From Burkholderiales bacterium RIFCSPHIGHO2_01_FULL_63_240 (GTDB taxonomy: Bacteria > Pseudomonadota > Gammaproteobacteria > Burkholderiales > Burkholderiaceae_C): DNA of 64,000 bases. Numbering within the stretch: position 1 is the first letter of the stretch; every line of letters begins with the position of its first letter. The notes beneath the pieces were generated by a model. The model had not been told where the DNA came from. It saw only the letters and a program-made list of their open reading frames with translations, and made no database searches. Position numbers and translations under genes: made by a program. This document shows, piece after piece, positions 9,452 to 19,162 of the stretch. The stretch lies in assembly GCA_001770725.1 (NCBI GenBank), contig MERU01000002.1, positions 1-64,000 on the forward strand. The letters are read 5' to 3'.

Positions 9452-10201
9452 ATGAAGGCTCTCGTTCCGGTCAAGCGGGTTGTCGACTACAACGTGAAAG
9501 TTCGCGTGAAGTCCGACGGCTCTGGTGTCGACATCGCCAACGTCAAGATGTCCATGAACCCCTTCGACGAAATCGCCGTTGAAGAGGCGACCCGTCTGAA
9601 GGAAAAGGGCGTTGTCACCGAGATCATCGCCGTCTCCGTCGGCCCGGCCCAATGCCAGGAAACCCTGCGCACCGCCATGGCCATCGGCGCTGACCGCGGC
9701 ATCCTCGTCGAAACCGACGCCGACATCCAGCCCCTGGCCGTGGCCAAGGTGCTCAAGGCCCTGATCGACAAGGAACAGCCCCAGCTGATCATCCTGGGCA
9801 AGCAAGCCATCGACGACGACAGCAACCAGACCGGCCAGATGCTGGCTGCCCTGGCCGACCTGCCCCAAGGCACCTTCGCCTCCAAGGTGGAAGTCGCTGG
9901 CGGCAAGGTCAACGTCACCCGTGAAGTCGACGGCGGCCTGGAAACCGTGTCGCTGAGCCTGCCGGCCGTGGTCACCACCGACCTGCGCCTGAACGAGCCC
10001 CGCTACGTCACGTTGCCCAACATCATGAAGGCCAAGAAGAAGCCCCTTGACACCGTCAAGCCGGCCGACCTGGGCGTCGACGTGACCCCCCGCATCAAGA
10101 CCCTGACCGTCGCCGAGCCGCCCAAGCGCTCTGCTGGCATCAAGGTGCCCGACGTGGCCACCCTGGTTGCCAAGCTCAAGAACGACGCCAAAGTGATCTG
10201 A
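9452..10201 (+). CDS. etfB: Electron transfer flavoprotein beta subunit
   Basis: Small subunit of the ETF heterodimer, which takes electrons from acyl-CoA dehydrogenases and passes them to ETF-ubiquinone oxidoreductase. The product is 249 residues, the usual length, beginning [20 protein letters not shown] and carrying the beta-subunit signature region around [11 protein letters not shown] and the AMP-binding domain. The ATG at 9452 follows a CAGGAG ribosome-binding site. A TAGAAT hexamer at 9378-9383 is a possible -10 element without a clear -35. etfA follows after 10 bases and an acyl-CoA dehydrogenase comes next, a common Burkholderiales block. Confidence 0.96.
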   Translation: MKALVPVKRVVDYNVKVRVKSDGSGVDIANVKMSMNPFDEIAVEEATRLKEKGVVTEIIAVSVGPAQCQETLRTAMAIGADRGILVETDADIQPLAVAKVLKALIDKEQPQLIILGKQAIDDDSNQTGQMLAALADLPQGTFASKVEVAGGKVNVTREVDGGLETVSLSLPAVVTTDLRLNEPRYVTLPNIMKAKKKPLDTVKPADLGVDVTPRIKTLTVAEPPKRSAGIKVPDVATLVAKLKNDAKVI

Positions 10202-10211
10202 GGAGACCCAA

Positions 10212-11144
10212 ATGACCGTTCTCGTCATTGCTGAACACGACAACAACAGCATCAAGGGCGCGACCCTGAACGTCGTGACCGCTGCCAAGGCCATCGGTGG
10301 CGATGTGCACGTGCTGATCGCTGGCGCCAACGCCGGTGCTGCTGCCGCTGCCGCCGCCCAGATCGCTGGCGTCGCCAAGGTCCTGCACGCCGACAGCGCT
10401 GCTTTCGCCGACTCCCTGGCTGAAAACGTGGCCGCCCAGGTCCTGGCCGTGGCTTCGAGCTACAGCCACATCCTGTTCCCCGCCACCGCTTCGGGCAAGA
10501 ACGTCGCTCCCCGCGTCGCCGCCAAGCTGGACGTCGGCCAACTGTCGGAAATCACCAAGGTCGTCTCCGCTGACACCTTCGAGCGCCCGATCTACGCTGG
10601 CAACGCCATCGCCACCGTGCAGTCGTCCGACACCGTGAAGGTCGCCACCGTTCGCGCCACCGCGTTCGATCCGGCTGCCGCCACCGGTGGTTCCGCCGCC
10701 GTTGAAACCCTGGCCGCCGTGGCCGATTCGGGCAAGTCCTCGTTCGTCGGTCGCGAAGTGACCAAGTCCGAGCGCCCCGAGCTGGTCGGCGCCAAGATCG
10801 TGGTCTCCGGTGGCCGCGCCCTGGGTTCTGCCGAGAAGTTCAACGAAGTCATGTCGCCCCTGGCCGACAAGCTGGGTGCCGCCCTCGGTGCCTCGCGCGC
10901 CGCCGTGGACGCTGGCTACGCCCCGAACGACCTGCAAGTCGGCCAGACCGGCAAGATCGTCGCTCCCCAGCTGTACGTGGCCGTCGGCATCTCCGGCGCC
11001 ATCCAGCACTTGGCCGGCATGAAGGACTCCAAGGTCATCGTCGCCATCAACAAGGATCCCGAAGCCCCGATCTTCCAGGTCGCCGATTTCGGCCTTGAAG
11101 CCGATCTGTTCACGGCCGTGCCGGAGCTGATCAAGGCCCTGTGA
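10212..11144 (+). CDS. etfA: Electron transfer flavoprotein alpha subunit
   Basis: FAD-carrying subunit of ETF, 310 residues. The N-terminal half is the alpha/beta domain ([16 protein letters not shown]). The C-terminal FAD domain shows [19 protein letters not shown] and [16 protein letters not shown], the motif that wraps the FAD. It starts 10 bases after etfB behind GAGGAG and ends just before a strong terminator, so etfBA is a two-gene transcription unit. Confidence 0.96.
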   Translation: MTVLVIAEHDNNSIKGATLNVVTAAKAIGGDVHVLIAGANAGAAAAAAAQIAGVAKVLHADSAAFADSLAENVAAQVLAVASSYSHILFPATASGKNVAPRVAAKLDVGQLSEITKVVSADTFERPIYAGNAIATVQSSDTVKVATVRATAFDPAAATGGSAAVETLAAVADSGKSSFVGREVTKSERPELVGAKIVVSGGRALGSAEKFNEVMSPLADKLGAALGASRAAVDAGYAPNDLQVGQTGKIVAPQLYVAVGISGAIQHLAGMKDSKVIVAINKDPEAPIFQVADFGLEADLFTAVPELIKAL

Positions 11145-11199
11145 TGGCATCATCGCGGGTGACGCAGCCAGACGCCGTTTCTGACTGAGCACCTCAAAC

Positions 11200-11227
11200 G
11201 GGGCGTCCTGCAAGACGCCCCTTTTTT
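11200..11227 (+). terminator. Rho-independent terminator after etfBA
   Basis: GGGGCGTC and GACGCCCC form a perfect 8-bp stem with loop CTGCAA, followed by six T residues. It separates etfBA from the acyl-CoA dehydrogenase gene. Confidence 0.92.
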
Positions 11228-11275
11228 CCGTCTGAAGCCGCCGTGTTTAAAACGGCGGCAGTGGAGCAAGACACC

Positions 11276-13081
11276 ATGGCATTCACCGCACCCGTCAAGG
11301 ACCAGCTGTTCTGCATGAAGGAACTCGCTGGCATCGACCAGATCGCCCAGATCCCCGGCTTCGAAGACGCCGGTTTCGAGACCGCCCAGGCCGTCCTGGA
11401 AGAGTCCGCCAAGTTCAACGAAGGCGTGGTCGCGCCCCTGAACTGGTCGGGTGACCAGGACCACGGTTCGTGGGACAACGGCGTCGTGCGCGCCTCCAAG
11501 GGCTTCAAGGAAGCCTACGCCGCGCTGGCCGAAGGTGGCTGGCAAGGGTTGGGTCAGCCTGTCGAGTACGGCGGCCAGGGCCTGCCCAAGATCATCGGTG
11601 CCGCCTGCGTCGAGCAGACCATGGCCGCCAACCTGAGCTTCTCGCTGTGCTCCATCCTGACCGGTGGCGCCATCGAGGCCCTGCTGACCGCCGGCAGCGA
11701 CGAGCTCAAGACCCGCTACATCCCCAACATGGTCTCCGGCAAGTGGACCGGCACCATGAACCTGACCGAGCCGCAAGCTGGCTCCGACCTGGCCCTGGTT
11801 CGCTCCAAGGCGGTCAAGCAGGCCGATGGCACCTACCGCATCAGCGGCCAGAAGATCTTCATCACCTACGGTGAGCACGACATGGTGGAGAACATCGTCC
11901 ACCTGGTGCTGGCCCGCACCCCCGACGCGCCCGAAGGCGTCAAGGGCATCTCGCTGTTCGTGGTGCCGAAGTTCATGGTCAACGCCGACGGCTCGCTGGG
12001 CAAGCGCAACGACGTGTTCTGCGCCTCCATCGAAGAAAAGCTCGGCATCAAGGCATCGCCCACCGCCGTGCTGGTCTACGGTGACGACAAGGGCGAAGTC
12101 GGCCCCGGCGCCATCGGCTACCTGGTCGGCGAAGAAAACCGCGGCCTCGAGTACATGTTCATCATGATGAACGCCGCCCGCTACGACGTGGGCGTGCAGG
12201 GCATCGGCGTGTCCGAGCGTGCCTACCAGCACGCCGTGGCCTACGCCCGCGACCGCGTGCAGTCGCGCCCGGTGGACGGCTCGGCCAAGGAATCGGTCGC
12301 CATCATCCACCACCCCGACGTCAAGCGCATGCTGCTGACCATGCGTGGCCTGATCGAGGGCGCTCGCGCCATGGCCCTGGTGGGTGCCGCCGCTTATGAC
12401 ACGGCTCACAACCACCCGGACGCCAACGTCGCCAAGCAGGCGCAGGCCTTCTACGAGTTCCTGGTGCCGCTGATCAAGGGCTTCTCGACCGAGAACTCGG
12501 TCGAGGTGACCTCGCTGGGCGTGCAGGTGCACGGTGGCATGGGCTTCATCGAAGAAACCGGTGCCGCCCAGTACTACCGCGACTCGCGCATCCTGCCGAT
12601 CTACGAAGGCACGACCGCCATCCAGGCCAACGACCTGGTCGGCCGCAAGACCGCCCGTGACGGTGGCGCCGTGGCCAAGGCCATCGCCGCCCAGATCGCC
12701 GACACCGAAGGCCAACTCAACGCCCGCAGCAGCGCAGCCGGCAAGAAGCTGGCCAAGCAGCTCAAGGCCGCCCGCGAGTCCTTCCTGCAGGTGGTCGACT
12801 TCGTGCTGGCCAACGTCAAGGCCAACCCGAACGCCGTGTTCGCCGGCTCGGTGCCTTACCTGATGCTCGCTGGCAACCTGGTCGCTGGCTGGCAGATGGC
12901 CCGCTCGCTGATCGTGGCCGAAGACAAGCTGGCCGCTGGCGAAGACGCCGCCTTCATGACCGCCAAGATCGCCACCGCGCGTTTCTACGGCGACCACATC
13001 CTGGCGCGTGTGGCTTCGCTGCGCGACACCGTGCTCGAAGGTGGCGACAGCGTCTCGGCCATGCCGGTGGACGCGTTCTGA
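11276..13081 (+). CDS. Acyl-CoA dehydrogenase (DmdC-like long form)
   Basis: FAD-dependent alpha,beta-dehydrogenation of an acyl-CoA thioester, giving electrons to the adjacent ETF. The product is 601 residues, longer than the about 380 of classical enzymes, and matches the subgroup with an N-terminal extension and an extra C-terminal domain that includes 3-methylmercaptopropionyl-CoA dehydrogenase-like proteins. Visible motifs are MNLTEPQAGSDLA (FAD/substrate site), ISGQKIFITYGEHD, and the C-terminal YEGTTAIQANDLVGRK of the catalytic core. The ATG at 11276 is preceded by GTGGAGC. It has its own terminator at 13144-13189. The exact substrate cannot be told from sequence. Confidence 0.9.
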   Translation: MAFTAPVKDQLFCMKELAGIDQIAQIPGFEDAGFETAQAVLEESAKFNEGVVAPLNWSGDQDHGSWDNGVVRASKGFKEAYAALAEGGWQGLGQPVEYGGQGLPKIIGAACVEQTMAANLSFSLCSILTGGAIEALLTAGSDELKTRYIPNMVSGKWTGTMNLTEPQAGSDLALVRSKAVKQADGTYRISGQKIFITYGEHDMVENIVHLVLARTPDAPEGVKGISLFVVPKFMVNADGSLGKRNDVFCASIEEKLGIKASPTAVLVYGDDKGEVGPGAIGYLVGEENRGLEYMFIMMNAARYDVGVQGIGVSERAYQHAVAYARDRVQSRPVDGSAKESVAIIHHPDVKRMLLTMRGLIEGARAMALVGAAAYDTAHNHPDANVAKQAQAFYEFLVPLIKGFSTENSVEVTSLGVQVHGGMGFIEETGAAQYYRDSRILPIYEGTTAIQANDLVGRKTARDGGAVAKAIAAQIADTEGQLNARSSAAGKKLAKQLKAARESFLQVVDFVLANVKANPNAVFAGSVPYLMLAGNLVAGWQMARSLIVAEDKLAAGEDAAFMTAKIATARFYGDHILARVASLRDTVLEGGDSVSAMPVDAF

Positions 13082-13143
13082 TCCAGGTCTGCTGACCCGC
13101 GACCCCGCTGCCAGCGCCTGATCCTGTCAGGATGGCAACCCAG

Positions 13144-13189
13144 AAAGGGACACCCCGAACCGATTGCGGTCGGCCAGGGTGTCCCTTTT
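13144..13189 (+). terminator. Rho-independent terminator after acyl-CoA dehydrogenase
   Basis: AAAGGGACACCC pairs with GGGTGTCCCTTT. An inner imperfect stem (CCGAACC/GGTCGG) fills most of the loop, and T residues follow. Confidence 0.85.
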
Positions 13190-13227
13190 GTCTTTGATCG
13201 CCCGTGAACGACACAAGAGGAGATTTC

Positions 13228-14190
13228 ATGCCCTTGCCCGAAGTGCTCAAGCGCGTCCCGTTCCCTGTCATCGCTTCGCCGATGTTCATCATCAGCACGC
13301 CGAAGCTGGTGATCGCCCAGTGCAAGGCCGGCGTGGTGGGCTCGATGCCGGCGCTCAACGCGCGCCCGGCGGCGCAGCTCGACGAGTGGCTGGCCGAGAT
13401 CACCGAGGCGCTGGACGCCCACAACCGCGCTCACCCCGAGCAGCCCGCTGCGCCCTTTGCCATCAACCAGATCGTGCACAAGAGCAACGACCGGCTCGAC
13501 CATGACCTGGAGATGTGCGTCAAGTACAAGGTGCCGGTGATCATCACTTCGCTGGGCGCGCGCGAAGACGTCAACCAGGCCGTGCATGGCTACGGCGGCG
13601 TGGTGCTGCACGACGTCATCAACAACAAGTTCGCGCGCAAGGCGGTGGAAAAGGGCGCCGATGGCCTGGTCGCGGTGGCGGCAGGGGCGGGTGGGCACGC
13701 CGGCACCACGAGCCCGTTCGCGCTGATCCAGGAGATCCGCGAGTGGTTCGATGGCCCCCTGGCGTTGTCGGGCTCGATCGCCAACGGCCGCTCGATCCTG
13801 GCCGCGCGCGCGATGGGTGCGGACTTCGCCTACATCGGCTCGGCCTTCATCGCCACCGAAGAGGCCCGCGCGGTCGAGGCCTACAAGCAGATGATCGTCG
13901 AGAGCTCAAGCGCCGACATCCTGTACTCGAGCAAGTTCACCGGCGTGCATGGCAACTACCTGCGCCCCTCCATCGTTGCGGCGGGCCTGGACCCCGATCA
14001 ACTCGGCGATGGCGACCCGAGCCAGATGAGCTTCGGCAGCAAGAACGCCGGTGAGGCCAAGGCCTGGAAGGACATCTGGGGCTGCGGCCAGGGCATCGGG
14101 GCCATCAAGCAGGTGGTGCCCACGGCCGAGCTGGTGGCTCGCCTGAAGGCCGAATACGCGGCGGCCAAGGCCGCGATCTGCCAGGGTTGA
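13228..14190 (+). CDS. Nitronate monooxygenase family flavoprotein
   Basis: FMN-dependent TIM-barrel enzyme of the 2-nitropropane dioxygenase/nitronate monooxygenase family, which oxidises alkyl nitronates; some relatives act as enoyl reductases. The product is 320 residues. The start (PFPVIASPMFIISTPKLV), the VVLHDVINNKFARKAVEKGADG segment, AGAGGHAGTTSPFAL and the FMN phosphate-binding stretch ALSGSIANGRSILAARAMGAD are all typical. The ATG at 13228 is chosen because AAGAGGAG lies 5-6 bases upstream; an in-frame ATG at 13204 has no such site. It follows the acyl-CoA dehydrogenase terminator and stands alone. Confidence 0.9.
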   Translation: MPLPEVLKRVPFPVIASPMFIISTPKLVIAQCKAGVVGSMPALNARPAAQLDEWLAEITEALDAHNRAHPEQPAAPFAINQIVHKSNDRLDHDLEMCVKYKVPVIITSLGAREDVNQAVHGYGGVVLHDVINNKFARKAVEKGADGLVAVAAGAGGHAGTTSPFALIQEIREWFDGPLALSGSIANGRSILAARAMGADFAYIGSAFIATEEARAVEAYKQMIVESSSADILYSSKFTGVHGNYLRPSIVAAGLDPDQLGDGDPSQMSFGSKNAGEAKAWKDIWGCGQGIGAIKQVVPTAELVARLKAEYAAAKAAICQG

Positions 14191-14197
14191 TGTCAGG

Positions 14198-14228
14198 GCC
14201 GATGTAAGAGCCGATGTAAGAGCCGATG
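14198..14228. repeat. Short 12-bp tandem repeat
   Basis: GCCGATGTAAGA occurs twice in tandem, followed by a partial third copy, between two convergent genes. Probably of no functional weight. Confidence 0.6.
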
Positions 14229-14244
14229 GGCCCTGAGCCCCGGC

Positions 14245-16089
14245 TCAGCGCAGACCGAGCTTGAACGCGATCATCGCGCGCAGCTTGGTCGGCACGACGG
14301 GCTTGAGCAGCACGTGGAAGTTGTGCTGACGGGCTTCTTCTTCGTGCTGCGTCATCGTGCTGCCGGTGACCAGGATGGCCGGCAGGTCCTGTCCGAAGCG
14401 CTCACGCAGCTTCTTGATGGCGTCGATGCCGGTGAGTTGCTCGGGCAGGCGGTAGTCGACCATGATGAGGTCGGGGCGGGGCACCTCGGTGTCGTCCTCC
14501 GTGCGCCTGAGCCATTCCTCGACCGCGCGCACCGAGTCGAAGGCGCTGACCGTGGCGCCCCAGCTCTTGAGCAGCACCTGCAGGCCTTCCATCACGGCGA
14601 GCTCGTCTTCGACCACGACGATGTGGCGGCGGTCGAGCGTGACGCCCAGGGCGGGCTTGCTGCCAGGCGTCACCGGCTGCAGCCGAGGCGCTCGCCCGAT
14701 CGGCAGCAGGCAGCTGAACACCGTGCCGCGGCCCACGCGCGAGCGCAGGGTCAGGTCGGTGCCCATCAGGTCGGCCAGGCGCTTGACGATGGCCAGGCCC
14801 AGGCCCAGGCCCTTGCGGTGGTGGGGCTCGAGCGGGCGGTTGCTCTGCGTCTGGTAGAACTCTTCGAAGATGCGGCCCTGCTCCTTTTCAGCGATGCCGA
14901 TGCCGGTGTCCCAGACCTGCAGCAGCAACTGCTCGCCCCGGCGGCGGCAGGACACGAGCACGCCGCCGTCCTCGGTGTAGCGGATGGCGTTGGAGACCAG
15001 GTTGCGCAGGATGCGCTCGACCACCAGCGGGTCGGCGTAGGCAAAGTGCTGCTCGCCATGGAAGCTGAGCATCAGGCCCTTTTCGAAGGCGGTCGGCTCG
15101 AAGTGCAGGCCGATGCGGTTGAACAGGTCGCGCATGGCGAAGTGCTCGGGCTCGATGTCCACGCCGCCGGTGTCGATCTTGGTGATGTCGAGCAGCTCGC
15201 TGAAGAGGCCTTCCAGCGCGTCGACCGAGCTGTTGATGCTGTTGACCAGTTGGGCGACTTCCTCGTCCTTGCTGCGGCTGCGCAGGGCTTCGGCGAAGAG
15301 GCCCAGGGCGTGCAGGGGCTGGCGCAGGTCGTGGCTGGCCGCGGCGAAGAACTGCGTCTTGGCGCGGTTGGCGGTTTCGGCGTCGCGCTGGGCGGCTTCG
15401 GCGGCCTTCATCTCACCGTGCAGCTTGCTGGCCAGGTCTTGCGCGTGCGAGCGCAGGCTCACCATCTCGCCGAACATGTTGCGAAAGGCGCGGCCCAGGC
15501 CCAGGGTGCACAGGCACATCAGGCACCAGATGCCGGCGAGCTGGAGGTCGTGCTCGCCGCCGTTGAGCGCCGTGCGCAGGATCATGGGGATGAAATACAG
15601 CCCCATGCAGGTCAGGAACAGCGGCGTCTGCGAGGCCATGTAGGGCACGGCCCCGATGGCGAACGAGTAGATCGTCAGCATCAGGAAGGCGCGCTCGAAA
15701 GCACCACCGTAGCCATAGAACAGCAGTGCCGCGATGCTCCACAGGGTCGCACCGATCACGGCGCCCGTGTTCCACATGCGCAGCCAGCGCGCGGGCTCCA
15801 CCCGGCCTTGCAGGGCCGCGCGTTCGTAGCTCAGCAGGTTGGCGAAGCGGCCCGTCCAGAGCACCCCGAAGGCCAGGCTCCAGCCCCAGAGGATTTCGTG
15901 GGGCACGTGTTCCCAATAGACCAGGGTGCAGACCACCCAGCCCAGGAAGTGGCCGATCAGGCCGGCGCTGGTCTGGCGGTAGACGAGGCGGACCGAATCC
16001 TGTCGGATGGCTTCGTCGGTGGGCGGAGGCAGGCCGGACTCGGTGTTCGGTGCGGTCGGTTCGCCAGACGGCAAGGCGGCGACGGCCAT
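14245..16089 (-). CDS. Hybrid sensor histidine kinase/response regulator
   Basis: Membrane sensor kinase of 614 residues. The N-terminal third holds several hydrophobic segments (for example LIGHFLGWVVCTLVYW and FLMLTIYSFAIGAVPYM). A short coiled linker leads to the dimerisation/phosphoacceptor helix AASHDLRQPLHALGL (His at about 252), an HATPase domain with DTGIGIAEKEQGRIFEEF and GLGLGLAIVKRLA, and a C-terminal receiver domain with DLIMVDYRLPEQLTG (acceptor Asp near 543). The ATG at 16089 lies 19 bases past the stop of the LuxR-type regulator gene; a longer form from 16134 would overlap that gene. The two are co-transcribed. The signal is unknown; the periplasmic part is minimal, suggesting a membrane or intracellular cue. 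Confidence 0.92.
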   Translation of the reverse strand: MAVAALPSGEPTAPNTESGLPPPTDEAIRQDSVRLVYRQTSAGLIGHFLGWVVCTLVYWEHVPHEILWGWSLAFGVLWTGRFANLLSYERAALQGRVEPARWLRMWNTGAVIGATLWSIAALLFYGYGGAFERAFLMLTIYSFAIGAVPYMASQTPLFLTCMGLYFIPMILRTALNGGEHDLQLAGIWCLMCLCTLGLGRAFRNMFGEMVSLRSHAQDLASKLHGEMKAAEAAQRDAETANRAKTQFFAAASHDLRQPLHALGLFAEALRSRSKDEEVAQLVNSINSSVDALEGLFSELLDITKIDTGGVDIEPEHFAMRDLFNRIGLHFEPTAFEKGLMLSFHGEQHFAYADPLVVERILRNLVSNAIRYTEDGGVLVSCRRRGEQLLLQVWDTGIGIAEKEQGRIFEEFYQTQSNRPLEPHHRKGLGLGLAIVKRLADLMGTDLTLRSRVGRGTVFSCLLPIGRAPRLQPVTPGSKPALGVTLDRRHIVVVEDELAVMEGLQVLLKSWGATVSAFDSVRAVEEWLRRTEDDTEVPRPDLIMVDYRLPEQLTGIDAIKKLRERFGQDLPAILVTGSTMTQHEEEARQHNFHVLLKPVVPTKLRAMIAFKLGLR

Positions 16090-16108
16090 GGTGCTCAACC
16101 CTTCGTGC

Positions 16109-16822
16109 TCAGTGGGCCGACCAGGCCGGGACACCCGCCTGCTTTTGCAGGATCTGGCTGACCGCGATGACCGCCTGGGTGCGAGAGCTCACGCCCAGGG
16201 TGCGCAGCACCGCGGCAACGTGGTCCTTGACGGTCTCGACCGACAGGCCCAGCTCGCGGGCGATCAGCTTGTTGGGCTGGCCCTTGAGCAGCAGGTTGAG
16301 CACGTCGGTCTGGCGAGCGGTCAGGCCCAGCTGGCGCAGGCTGGGCACGGTCTGGTAGTCGGAGGCCTGGGCCACCTGCTGGACCTGCCGCAAGGGCGAG
16401 GCGTGGTTGAGCGTGGGCTGGAAGTCGGCGCCCATGCTCATGGGCGGCACGTAGACGCCCCCCGAGAGGACCTGTTCGAGCGCTTCGAGCAGGGTGTCGT
16501 TGCTGGCGCGCTTGGGCACGAAGCCCATGGCGCCCATGTCGATGGCGCGGATGACGTCGCTGGTGCGGTCGGAAGCCGAAACCACCACGACGGGCAAAGC
16601 GGGGTAGAGCGAGCGCAGGTCGGCCAGGAGGTCGAAGCCATCGGCGTCGCCCAACTGCAGGTCGAGCAGGACGAGGTCGTGGCTCGGGTCCTGGCGGAGG
16701 GTGTCGCGGGCGGCGCGGGCGCTGTCGGCGGTGGCAACGTGGACGTGGTCACCCAGGCTCTGGATCACGGTTCGCAAGGCGGACAGGATCAGGGGGTGGT
16801 CGTCGATGAGCAAGACCTTCAT
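16109..16822 (-). CDS. LuxR/NarL-family response regulator
   Basis: DNA-binding response regulator of 237 residues. The receiver domain has acidic residues D7/D8, the phosphoacceptor D54 in VLLDLQLGDADG, and the conserved Lys in FVPKRAS. The C-terminal GerE helix-turn-helix reads LTARQTDVLNLLLKGQPNKLIARELGLSVETVKDHV. The ATG at 16822 is preceded by AGGAG. It is the first gene of a two-gene unit with the hybrid kinase, probably its partner. The 230 bases upstream, to ureD, hold no other gene that I can see. Confidence 0.93.
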   Translation of the reverse strand: MKVLLIDDHPLILSALRTVIQSLGDHVHVATADSARAARDTLRQDPSHDLVLLDLQLGDADGFDLLADLRSLYPALPVVVVSASDRTSDVIRAIDMGAMGFVPKRASNDTLLEALEQVLSGGVYVPPMSMGADFQPTLNHASPLRQVQQVAQASDYQTVPSLRQLGLTARQTDVLNLLLKGQPNKLIARELGLSVETVKDHVAAVLRTLGVSSRTQAVIAVSQILQKQAGVPAWSAH

Positions 16823-17051
16823 GGCGGACTCCTGGTTTTGGTTTTCTTGCGTCGGCCGAGGTGTCTGCCGAGGTGTTGTCCTCTGGCACCGGCCTCCCTG
16901 GCCGCCCGGTCGCGCGATGTGTGTGTTCTCGCGCGATGATAGTGCGCTTTGCGCCTGGAGCCGGGCGCCTCCCTAGAATCGAAATGGACTCGGCGCGCGT
17001 GGCGTGGGAGCGTGGCAGGCTGCCCGATCAGGTCCTGCCGGCGCGCGGCAT

Positions 17052-17897
17052 TCAGGTGCGCCAGACCCTGGGAGGGCAAGGCTCGATGCCCCAGGCCTCG
17101 CGGCGCCAGCGGCCCCAGACCTGGCTCAGCAGCGCCATGGCCGGCTCGACCCGCTCGGCCAGCACGCGCATCAGCACGACGTGTTCGTGCGGGCTGGTGC
17201 TGCCGGCGCTGAGGGCCAGCGCACTGCCACCTGCCTGCTCTCGGGCGGCATCGAGCAGGGCTTCGCGGCGCTGGCGCGTCAGGGGCTGCCCCGCCGCGAA
17301 CCACACCGTGGCCATGACGCGCTTGCCGGCCCAGCCGAGCGGGCTGTCGAGCAGGTGCGTGTCGGTGGCGCGCACGGTGCCGCGCTCCAGCCACACGCCC
17401 GGCAGTTCGATCTCCTGGGTGTAGCGGCCATGGGCGAAGGCCGGGTCCGAGAAGGATTCGCCCGCGGCGGGCAGGCCGAGCGCGAGCACGTCCCAGCCGA
17501 TCATCTCGGCGCCTTCGGCGAGCTCGAAGCGCATGGCGTTGACGGCCTGGCAACCTCGGTAGGCGATGGCCTCGAGCGGCAGCCACTCGAGGCGGGCGCC
17601 CGGCTCAAGCTGGGCCACGAGGCTTTGACGCGCCTCGGCCTGCGCACTCTTGTAAAAGCGCGTGGCACCTGGCGTGGTGAGCAGGGCGTGGCTGCCGGGC
17701 TGCATGCGCAAGTCGATGTCGAGCACGTCACCGCCGACGATGCCGCCGGGCGGGTGCACCAGCACGTGGTGGCAGACGCGTTCGGACTCGGGGTAGAGGC
17801 GCTGCAGCACGCGCAGCGGGCCGTGGTGGCGGTCGAGGGCGGTGGTGCGGTCGCCGTCGAGGCTGTAATTCAGGGTCAGTTGGCCGTGCCAGCTCAT
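17052..17897 (-). CDS. ureD: Urease accessory protein UreD
   Basis: UreD (UreH) is the scaffold that binds apo-urease and UreF/UreG during nickel insertion. The 281-residue product has the family signatures HVLVHPPGGIVGGDVLDID, LLTTPGATRFYKS, LEWLPLEAIAYRGC and GWAGKRVMATVWF. Length and start (MSWHGQLTLNYSLDGDRT) are normal. What is unusual is context: ureD usually begins a ureDABCEFG operon, but the next gene downstream on this strand is an unrelated response regulator, and no other urease or urea-transport gene occurs in the window. Either the urease operon lies elsewhere or this is a relic. Confidence 0.92.
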   Translation of the reverse strand: MSWHGQLTLNYSLDGDRTTALDRHHGPLRVLQRLYPESERVCHHVLVHPPGGIVGGDVLDIDLRMQPGSHALLTTPGATRFYKSAQAEARQSLVAQLEPGARLEWLPLEAIAYRGCQAVNAMRFELAEGAEMIGWDVLALGLPAAGESFSDPAFAHGRYTQEIELPGVWLERGTVRATDTHLLDSPLGWAGKRVMATVWFAAGQPLTRQRREALLDAAREQAGGSALALSAGSTSPHEHVVLMRVLAERVEPAMALLSQVWGRWRREAWGIEPCPPRVWRT

Positions 17898-17954
17898 GGG
17901 ATGTGGGGTTGTGCGCTCGCTCCAGCGCGGTCGCGGGCGCAGTTTAGCCGGGGC

Positions 17955-18518
17955 TCATGCGGGCCATGGCGTGCATCGCACGGCATCGCCCACGCGGATG
18001 GCCCCACCTTGCAACACCCGTGCCGTCATGCCGCCATGGCCGCGCATGGCGTTGTGCCCACCGGGGCCCAGGATGCCCTCCATGCGCGAGCAGGGGTCGC
18101 AAGGGCCGGTGAGCTCGAGCACGGCTTCGTCACCCAGGCGCAGCACCAGGCGCTGGTCCTTGAACAGGCTGCGCGCGGCCACGAGGTTCAGGCCCGAGAT
18201 GACGAGGTTGCGGCGCAGCGCGGCGGCATCGACCTGCGCGAGCCCACTCAGCGCCGCGATCACGGGCAGGTGCTCGGCCTGGATCAGCGTGACCTGGCGC
18301 TTGCCGCCGCCGGGCCGGCTGGGTGTGCGCGCCGCGCTGCGGTCGCCCGCAAGACCGCGGTCTGCGATCAGCTCGGCTGTGTCCACCGTCTGCACGGGCA
18401 CCAGCCGGGCGGGGCGCAGGTGGATGGCTTCGATGCGTCCGATGCGCGGGAAGCGCGATGCCAGGTCCCTGAGCGATGTGGTGGCGGGGGCGGTGTCGGG
18501 CAGGTGGAGCTGGGTCAT
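17955..18518 (-). CDS. MOSC domain-containing protein
   Basis: The product is 187 residues and of the MOSC fold (molybdenum cofactor sulfurase C-terminal domain), in proteins that bind sulfur-carrying or metal-sulfur groups, including YiiM-like enzymes. Visible are [27 protein letters not shown], the N-binding stretch [11 protein letters not shown], and the conserved cysteine motif [12 protein letters not shown]. It is followed on the same strand by ureD after about 57 bases and is divergent from the DUF1415 gene. The substrate is unknown. A link to the molybdoenzyme xanthine dehydrogenase at the far end of the window is possible but not shown. Confidence 0.85.
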   Translation of the reverse strand: MTQLHLPDTAPATTSLRDLASRFPRIGRIEAIHLRPARLVPVQTVDTAELIADRGLAGDRSAARTPSRPGGGKRQVTLIQAEHLPVIAALSGLAQVDAAALRRNLVISGLNLVAARSLFKDQRLVLRLGDEAVLELTGPCDPCSRMEGILGPGGHNAMRGHGGMTARVLQGGAIRVGDAVRCTPWPA

Positions 18519-18604
18519 GGCGGTGTGGGGCGCGGGCAGGGGAGGACGGGTGGTCCTGCCGACGCCATGCGCTGCCAGGCGTGCGGCTCGGCGACAATGC
18601 GGGC

Positions 18605-19150
18605 ATGCAGATCGACCACGACGCCATCATCCACGATACCCGCCGTTGGCTGGAGAAAGCCGTCATCGGCTTGAACCTGTGTCCCTTTGCCAAGGGCGTG
18701 CACGTCAAAGGGCAGATCCGCTGGCGGGTGTCGGATGCCGAGACGCCCGAGGACCTGGCCCAGGACCTGGCCGAGGAGCTCGCTTTCCTGCGCGACGCCG
18801 ACCCCGAGGAGGTCGACACGACCTTGCTGGTGCACCCCGGCGTGCTGCAGGACTTCCTCGACTACAACGACTTCCTGGATGTGGCCGATGCCGTGCTGGC
18901 GGACATGGGCCTGGAGGGCGAGTTGCAGATCGCGAGCTTTCACCCGCGCTACCAGTTCGCGGGCACCGACCCGGACGACCTGGGCAACCTGAGCAACCGC
19001 TCGCCGCACCCGACGCTGCACCTCATCCGCGAAGCCAGCCTCGACCGCGCGGTGGAGGCCTTTCCCGAAGCGGACTCGATCTACGAAGAAAACATCCGCA
19101 CGCTCGAGCGCCTGGGCCAGGCGGGCTGGCAGCAGCTCTGGAAGGACTGA
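18605..19150 (+). CDS. DUF1415 family protein
   Basis: Conserved cytoplasmic protein of unknown function, 181 residues. The family motif LNLCPFAKG lies near the N terminus, followed by the acidic stretch [34 protein letters not shown] and [13 protein letters not shown]. The ATG at 18605 ([16 protein letters not shown]) matches the usual family start. It is convergent with the ABC permease gene, with only 12 bases between stops and no visible terminator. Confidence 0.88.
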   Translation: MQIDHDAIIHDTRRWLEKAVIGLNLCPFAKGVHVKGQIRWRVSDAETPEDLAQDLAEELAFLRDADPEEVDTTLLVHPGVLQDFLDYNDFLDVADAVLADMGLEGELQIASFHPRYQFAGTDPDDLGNLSNRSPHPTLHLIREASLDRAVEAFPEADSIYEENIRTLERLGQAGWQQLWKD

Positions 19151-19162
19151 GCTCAGGCGGCT

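Noticed and set aside
11243-11275. Upstream ATG for the acyl-CoA dehydrogenase
   Set aside because: It lies just past the etfBA terminator with no ribosome-binding site; the ATG at 11276 has one and gives the family start.
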